64,000 nt of DNA. Origin: Closterium sp. Naga37s-1 (Eukaryota; Streptophyta; Zygnematophyceae; Desmidiales; Closteriaceae). Positions 57,573 to 64,000 of the stretch are shown piece by piece. Numbering within the stretch: the first letter of the stretch is position 1; the number at the start of each line of letters is the position of its first letter. The position numbers and the translations under genes were made by a program. Location: contig CANJKZ010000093.1 in the NCBI GenBank assembly GCA_947471745.1, forward strand, positions 191,501 through 255,500, read 5' to 3'. A model generated the notes under the pieces. The model did no database searches, was not told the DNA's origin, and worked only from the letters and a program-made list of their open reading frames with translations.

Positions 57573-57692
57573 TGTTAATGTTATGATAGGCTGCAGTGAG
57601 GCACTCCCTAGAGGGTACAACATTTGTAGGACTCCTATTTGTATGCTTGCAAACCCTAATCCCAACCATTCCGTTGCATGTAGATTCTGAGA
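57573..57692 (+). repeat. 5' LTR of element F
   Basis: About 120 bp, starting TGTTAATGTTATG and ending TTCTGAGA before the PBS. The shared GGCTGYAGTGRGGCACTCC block with element D supports the call. Confidence 0.75.
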
Positions 57693-58795
57693 TGGTATCA
57701 CGAGTAGGTATCGATCCTCCCTCCCCGCCCTAGCCGGCGTGCCCTCCGTTCCGCGCCCTCGCGCCCTCCGCAGCGCCTAGCGCCCTCCGCGCCCTCCGTC
57801 ACGCCTAGCGCCCTCCGCGCCCTCCGCGCTCCTAGCGCCCTCGCGCCCCTTAGCGCGGCCCTCAGCCCGCCCCACGTCGCGCCCCTTAGTGCGCCCCTCG
57901 GCCCGCCCCTCTGTGCCCTCCGCGCCCTCCGCACGTTCGTGCCCTCCGCGCCCTCCGCACGTTAGTACCCTCCGCGCCCTCCACGCCCTCCCCCTGCCCG
58001 TCGCGCCCTCCCCCCTGACCGTCGCGCCCTCCCCCTGCCCGTCGCGCCCTCCCCCTGCCCGTCGCGCCCTCCCCCTCCCCGTCGCGTCGCCACCCCTCCC
58101 CTTCCCCTCCCCGTCGCGTCGCCTCCCCTCCTCCTGCCCGTCGCGTTCGCCTCCCCTCCTCCTGCCCGTCGCGTCGCCTCCCGTCCCCCTGCCCGTCGCG
58201 TCGCCTCCCCTCCTCCTGCCCGTCGCGTTCGCCTCCCGTCCCCCTGCCCGTCGCGTCGCCTCCCGTCCCCCTGCCCGTCGCGTCGCCTCCCCTCCTCCTG
58301 CCCGTCGCGTTTGCCTCCCCTTCCCCTGCCCGTCGCGTCGCCTCCCTTCCCCCTGCCCGTCGCGTCGCCCTCCCCTCCCAATCCCGTCGCCCTCCCTTGC
58401 CCGTCGCGTCAACCTCCCCTCCCCGCCCATTTCCCACCGTCAGATCCTCCTCCCGCCCATTTTCACCGTCGCATTCGGCCTCCCCGCCCCTCTCTCACTG
58501 TTCATCACCTTAGCCCCACCACCGCCTTGTGCGCGGGGCCCTCCCCAGCTCTGCTGACACTGGTCTATCCCTCAGCGGCTGGCAGCCGCTCTCTCTCGCC
58601 GGTCACCTAGGTTAGAGCCGTTTTAGCCGCTCATACCTCGCTCCTCGCACCTGTAGCTGGCGATCCACGATTTCACGCCTAGTCTAGGTCGCTCGGTACT
58701 CCTAGTCTCTCGCTCCGCCGCTTTCTCTCCTGGCGCTCCGTAGTTTTCCTCCTCGTTCTTAGCTCCGCCTCCGCCGTGCTCCAGCCGCCTCTAGC
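57693..58795 (+). other. Leader of element F with CGTCGCG-type repeats
   Basis: After the PBS, about 700 bp of pyrimidine-rich tandem repeats contain many CCCTGCCCGTCGCG units (about 57985-58400). No GGGCCCACCA box is seen, unlike elements A-E. Open frames here reflect the repeat. Confidence 0.55.
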
Positions 58796-60535
58796 ATGGG
58801 CTCCGCTATGGAGGCCCGTCGCCTCCGTTTCGATGCGGAGGGACGCCCAATCGAGTTCGGTACCTGGCAGCGCCAGACCACACGCTTCCTCACCAGCCAG
58901 CGACAGGACGGCGCCACTCTGTGGGCTCACGCGTCTGGTGCCCTACAGGCCCCCCCGTCCCCCGCCGCCCTGCCGACCACCCCGGAGCCGACCCCTACGG
59001 CACAGGCGGACTACGACCGTCGGGTCCTGGCCAGGGACGTGTGGCTCTCGCGTGACGCAGCCGCCGCTCTCACTCTGTCGGAGCTTCTCCCCCCGACTGA
59101 GGCCGCCCACTTTGACCAGGTGGAGACTGCACAGGGGGTTTGGGAGGCTATTGTTGCTCGCTACTCCACCCCCTCCTCTGCCTCCCTCAGTCGCCTCCTC
59201 ATGCCGTTTGTGTTTCCCGACCTAGGCTCGTTTGCGACTGTTTCCGACCTAGTGACTCACCTCCGCTCGCTTGACGCCGGTTTCCGCGCTGCCTGTACCG
59301 ATGCACAGCTTCTAGTTGCTCCCCCCCCCATGTGGCTCACTGTTCACTGGTTAGTCACCCGCCTCCCTGACCGCCTTGCCACTGCCCGCGACGCGCTTCT
59401 TCAGAAGCACCCCACTGAGCTCACTATCGACCTCCTAGCGACTGCTCTAGGGACCATCGGGAGCAGTCTCCTCACCGTTGCCTCCGCCACTGATGCGGTG
59501 GCCCCCTGTCTCTTTGCGGGGTGTGCCGCCCCTCAGCTTCCCACTTTCACCGCTACCCGCGCCTCTGCTGCTGTGTCGGTCTCTGAGGACACTGCTGCCG
59601 TTTCTGCCGCAGACTGGCAGAAACGGGGCAAGAGCGGCAAGAAGGGCGGGAAGGGGGGGGGTGGGGGCGGAGGCGGCGGCGGTGGAGGGGGCGGTGGAGG
59701 AGGCGGTGGAGGTGGGAGCGGCGGGGGTGGAGGTGGCAGCGGCGGCGGTGGTGCACCGGGAGGAGGGGGCCCTGGAGCGGGCGCCGGACAGCCGGGCCCT
59801 CCCACTGGTGGAGGCCCACAGCACCAGCAGCCACAGCGGTACCCACAGCAGCACCCGCCACAGCAGGGACAGCAGCAGCAGCAGGGACCGCAGCAGCAGC
59901 AGGCACCCCAGCAGTGGGGGCCCCCGCTGCAGTGGGGTCCGCAGCAGCACTGGGGTCCCCCGCCGCAGTGGGGTCCGGGCGGCCCTGGGAGCACCAGCCG
60001 CAGCAGCAGTACTTCCAGCTGGGCCCCTCCCCCCCCTCGCCGTGACGCTGGCCCGTGCACCCACTGGTGCATCACCGGGCCGGGGAGCCCCTGTCTCTGT
60101 GGTCGCGACGACCACTCTGCCGCGCGGTGCTTCCGCCGCCTCGACGACCTCTACCGGGCTCGTTGGGGCCCTCTGGCGGTCACGCCTCGCTGGTCTCGTC
60201 TGTTAGCCCGTAAGATTGATGTCTTTGATTTGTCCATGGACGATGCGCGTCAGCATGCTTTGTATGTTGATGCTGACTTTAGTGCTGATGGATCTGTGTG
60301 CTCGCGTGTTCGTAGGTTAGCCTGCTTGCCTCCTGCTAGTGTAGCCTTGTGCCTGTCTAGCTTAGGTGCTTGTGTTGCTGCTCTAGGTGCTTGTGTAGCG
60401 ACTGGGTCAGGTGACCCGCCGGCTGGGGCCCTGCCCCGACGCAGGGGTCTGGGAAGGAGCGTTACTTTCTGGTGGTCGTTGACGACTTCTCCAGGTACAC
60501 CACAGTGTTCCCTCTTGCGAAGAAGTCCGAGGTGA
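58796..60535 (+). pseudogene. Gag of element F, truncated by deletion into integrase
   Basis: The ATG at 58796 (a second lies four codons on) opens MGSAMEARRLRFDAEGRPIE. A copia Gag domain with SLSRLLMPFVFPDLG and VTRLPDRLATAR is followed by a glycine run and a Gln/Pro-rich region. A Cys/His cluster differs from those in A-E and ends CLCGRDDHSAARC. At about 60430 sequence jumps into integrase (ERYFLVVVDDFSRY) in another frame. Protease, the integrase Zn-binding part and the first catalytic aspartate are therefore missing. Confidence 0.88.
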
Positions 60536-61686
60536 CTGCTACGCTGATCAGGTGGCTTCTAGCCACTGAGGGCACTCGTGGTCGTCGAGTCAGTTGTCTC
60601 CACTCCGACCGTGGGGGCGAGTTTCGCTCCGGCATTCTCGGCGGATTCTGCGGCGAACAGGGCATCACCCAGTCCTGGACGCTGCCAGAGTCCCCACAGC
60701 AGAATGGGGTTGCTGAGCGCCGCATTGGCTTGGTCATGGACATCGCCCGCACGTCCATGATCCATGCCCGTGCGCCCCATTTTCTGTGGCCCCACGCGGT
60801 TCGCTAAGCCGCACACCAGCTGAACCTCCAGCCGCGTGTCTCGCGGCCCGAGGTTTCACCGACCAGTCTTTGGACTGGTTCCCCTGGTGTCGGGTCGGCC
60901 TTTCGAGTCTGGGGCTGCCTTGCACTTGTTCGCGACACCTCCGCGGACAAGCTCTCGGCACGCGCCGTCCCCTGTGTCTTCCTTGGTTTCCCAGTGGACT
61001 CTGCCGACTGGTCCTTTTACCACCCTCCCCTCCACCACTTCCTAGACTCCCGTGACGTCCGGTTTGACGAGTCCGTGTCCTACTACACCCGGTACCCCTG
61101 TCGAGGTCTCCCGGTACCCCCTCCCCCTCTTTTCCTCGCACCCTCTCCTCCTCCTGCTCCCGCTCCTCCGGTACCCCCGCCCCCCCCTGGTCCTGCCCCG
61201 TCTGGTGTGTCCCACGTTACCCCTCTACCCTCGGCCGCGCGTCAGGTAGCGTCTCCCTCCCCACAGTCCTCCTCACAGTCCCCTCAGCAGCCTTCGGCAC
61301 TTCCGCGACAGGTTACTGTGGACTCGGTTGGTGTTGGGGCTGGAGGTGCAGCCACTGGCGGTGCTAGGTCTGGGGGTACTCGGTCGCGGGGTGCTGGAGC
61401 TGGAGGTGCTGGCGCATGTGGCGCTAGCTCTGGGGGTGCTGGAGCTGGATGTGCTGGCGCAGGTGGCGCTAGCTCTGGGGGTGCTGGAGCTGGAGGTGCT
61501 GGCACTGGTGGTGCTAGTTCTGGGGGTGCTGGAGTTGGAGGTCCTTGCACTGGAGGTGCTGGTACTGGGGGTGCTGGAGTTGGAGGTCCTGGCACTGGAG
61601 GTGCTGGTTCTGGGGGTGCTGAGTCTGAGGAGTCTGACCCTGGTTCTGCGGAGTCCACTCCGCCTCCCCACCGCCACGACACATGA
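60472..61686 (+). pseudogene. Integrase remnant and linker of element F
   Basis: The frame carries VVDDFSRYTTVF, HSDRGGEFRSG and NGVAERRIG, then TAA 60805-60807 where relatives read a tyrosine codon. It continues through the integrase C-terminal region (CVFLGFPVDSADW) and a Gly/Ala/Ser linker ([11 protein letters not shown] repeats). It reaches TGA 61684-61686, probably a former CGA. Confidence 0.85.
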
Positions 61687-61780
61687 CTCCAGGCTGCCCG
61701 CCGGCGTGAGCGTGAGGAGCAGGAGCGGTTGGAGAGGGAGCGGCAGGAGCTGCGGGTGCTGGACCTTCTGGAGCAGCAGC

Positions 61781-61850
<70 letters not shown>

Positions 61851-61865
61851 GCAGCAGCAGCCGCA

Positions 61866-61896
<31 letters not shown>

Positions 61897-64000
61897 CAGC
61901 CGCCACCGCAGCTTCCTCTGGAGCGGCAGTTGTTCCCACCTGTGAGTGGCCTGCGGGCCCTAGGCTTTTCCTCCTCTCCTCCTGTCCGCTCCCAGTCTCC
62001 TCCTGTGTTTGTTCCTCCGTTGCCTCCTCCTGACGACCGTCCGGCGGTCTGGTCTTCTCCTCCTCCCCAGTCTCCTCCTCCTTCGGTCCGTCGCGACTTG
62101 GTCACTCGTTGTCCTCCGCGTGCTCGTCACTCGTCCCCTGTTACTGACCTCCACACTGCCCTCCTTTGTACGTCTCGTCGTCGTTCTCCTTCTCCTGTGT
62201 CTGTTCTCCCGTCTCCTCCTCCGTCCTCTCTCCCAGCCCTCCCCACTCCTATCACTGACTACTACCGCACTGTTCGTCCTGTTGCCGCACGTGTCCTCGC
62301 CACTCTTGTCACCGACTCTCGTTTCCCTCCGTCGTCGGTCTCTGCTCTCACTGCCGCTGTCGCTGAGTTTGCTGCCGCCAGTTGCCTTGACTACGCCACC
62401 CGTGTGGTGCCAGCTCCTCCCTACCGTCCTCTGTCCGTCGGGGGTGAGTTTGCCCTTGGCTGTGACGTCCTAGAGGACAGAGAGTCTGAGCTGGAGTACT
62501 GGGCAGCCGCTTCTCCCTCTGTGTGTGCCATGCTGCTCTCCCCTGAGGGAGACCCCGACGCCCTTGACATACCGACTCCTCGCACTTACCGCGAGGCAGT
62601 GTCAGGGGCGTGGGCCTCTCAGTGGAAAGCGGCTATGGACTCAGAGTTGGCGTCTTGGAGATCCACAGGCACCTACGTCGACGCAGTTCCCCCTCCCAGG
62701 GCGAACGTAGTCGATGGCATGTGGCTCTTCAAGGTGAAGCGGCCGCCTGGAGCACCGCCGGTGTTCAAGGCGCGCTACGTGGCTAGGGGCTTCAGTCAGC
62801 GTGAGGGAGTTGACTTCTTCCAGACCTTCGCCCCGACCCCGAAGATGACTACTCTTCGGGTGTTACTCCACATAGCAGCGCAGCGAGACTACGAGCTGCA
62901 CTCCCTCGACTTCTCCACTGCGTTCCTCCAGGGCCGACTGCACGAGGAGATCTGGCTGCGCCGTCCTCCTGGCTTCACTGACACCTTCCCACCTGGGACC
63001 CAGTGGAGCCTGAGGCGACCAGTCTACGGTCTCCGCCAGTCGCCCCGTGAGTGGCACGACACTCTTCGCTCCACGCTTCGTGACCTTGGGTTCAGCCCGT
63101 CCTCCGCCGACCCGTCGCTGTTTGTTCGAGCGGGTTCTACTCCTTTCTTTATCCTTGTCTACGTCGACGACTTGGTGTTTGCTACAGCAGACAGGGCAGC
63201 CCTGGCTCAGGTGAAGTTCGAACTGCAGAAGAGACACAAGTGCACTGACCTGGGTGAGCTGCAGCGTTACCTTGGCTTGCAGATCACCCGGGACAGAGCC
63301 GCTCGCACCATCACACTGACGCAGTCACACATGGTGCAGCAGGTCCTTCGGCGGTTCGACTTCCAGTTCTCCACCACACAGCCCACTCCTCTTGCTGTTG
63401 ACCACAGACTCACTGGCCCCTTTCCCGACGAGCCTTTTGAGTCCAGTGGTCCCTACGCAGAGCTGGTGGGCTGCCTCATGTACCTGATGACTTGTACTCG
63501 GCCGGACCTCGCCTTTCCCCTCAGCGTCCTCTCTCGCTTTGTTGCGACTGGGAGACACCGTCCTGTCCACTGGACAGCTGCTGTGAGGGTGGCGAAGTAC
63601 CTGGCGACTACATCAGGCATGGGGCTTGTGCTTGGAGGGACTCAGCCAGTGGCGTTGACTGGTCACTGCGACTCTTCCTACGCTGACGACGTGGAGACTC
63701 AGCGTTCGACTCAGGGTTACTGCTTCAGTCTGGGAGCTGGTGCTGTGTCGTGGAGGTCTACTCGGTCGTCGTCTGTGGCTACTTCCAGTGCAGAGGCAGA
63801 GATCTACGCTGGTGCCATGGCGGCACAGGAGCTTCGTTGGTTGACCTTCTTGCTCGCCGACCTTGGTGAGCGGCCTCGCTCTGCACTGACCTTGTACGCT
63901 GACAACAAGGCCATGATCCTCCTGTGTCGAGAGCCTCGACTGGAGAGCAGAGTGAAGCATATTGACGTGAGGTACTTCCTCCTGCGAGAGCTGCAGCGAC
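61687..64000 (+). CDS. RT/RNase H part of element F pol (open to window end)
   Basis: No stop occurs from 61687 to 64000, 771 codons, in the same frame as the integrase remnant. The frame begins with an Arg/Glu-rich stretch ([20 protein letters not shown]), then about 40 mostly glutamine codons and a Pro/Ser-rich segment. RT follows from about 62630 ([18 protein letters not shown]) with YVDD at about 63163-63174. RNase H follows with [19 protein letters not shown] and ADNKAM. The region itself looks functional, but the upstream stop at 61684 blocks translation from gag. Confidence 0.9.
61775..61900 (+). repeat. CAG trinucleotide repeat encoding polyglutamine in element F pol
   Basis: A long CAG run (about 61777-61848), then CAG/CCG-mixed codons, in frame with RT. 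On the opposite strand it reads as polyalanine or polycysteine, which explains the long shadow frames there. Confidence 0.85.

Larger units (their letters stand above)
57573..64000 (+). mobile_element. Ty1/copia retrotransposon F, 5' LTR to RNase H (3' end off window)
   Basis: An LTR-like block at 57573-57692 (TGTTAATG..., with GGCTGCAGTGAGGCACTCC matching the LTR of D) is followed by PBS TGGTATCACGAGTAGG. The interior carries a gag frame, a damaged integrase and an open RT/RNase H frame to the window end. The LTR ends GAGA instead of the expected CA, perhaps a mutation. The left flank TCAAA would be the target copy. Confidence 0.85.

Noticed and set aside
57777-58437. Arg/Gly-rich minus-strand frames in the leader of element F
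   Set aside because: Made entirely of the CGTCGCG-type tandem repeat; several frames are open at once, which points to low complexity.

Overview
The window is nuclear DNA from a green plant of the streptophyte line. Two host genes support this. One is a RING-finger E3 ligase of a plant-type family (1307-5208, minus strand, nine exons). The other is an intronless 3-ketoacyl-CoA synthase (7394-8992, minus strand). GC-rich coding sequence, abundant Ty1/copia elements and a long satellite array fit a charophyte alga, bryophyte or lycophyte. A Closterium-like charophyte is my best guess, but the window does not prove it.

Layout. 1-1152: the 5' end of a Ty3/gypsy element on the minus strand (gag runs off the window edge, PBS, one LTR). 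1307-5208: RING E3 ligase. 5209-7393: no supported gene. 7394-8992: KCS. 8993-13300: degraded intergenic DNA with retroelement relics, plus an intact-looking non-autonomous LTR element, G (11797-13065). From about 13300 to 49135 lies one continuous satellite array (368-bp dimer of two diverged 184-bp halves). It is interrupted by a 375-bp TRIM element (14913-15287) and four full-length copia elements: A (17062-23416, minus), B (24769-32367, plus), C (32945-40175, minus) and D (41973-48990, plus). Removing each element with one target-site copy rejoins the satellite in register. 49136-49587 and 57118-57572 are the two sides of one unique locus split by copia element E (49588-57117, minus). Copia element F begins at 57573 and runs past the window end.

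The copia elements are one clade. Their LTRs are very short (about 120-141 bp). Each has a GC-rich or repetitive leader, a Gag with a glycine-rich tract and an unusual Cys/His cluster, then protease, integrase, a low-complexity linker, reverse transcriptase and RNase H. Only B has an unbroken frame (1,991 aa), identical LTRs and a perfect target-site duplication. A, C, D, E and F carry deletions, frameshifts or stop codons, although A, C, D and E have LTR pairs differing at only one or two positions. Conserved non-coding structures recur across families: a hairpin next to the PBS, a GGGCCCAYCA-like box, and a twin hairpin in the 3' UTR. Element G carries four tandem hairpins with compensatory changes, and the TRIM carries a tRNA-like bipartite promoter across its LTR/PBS junction.
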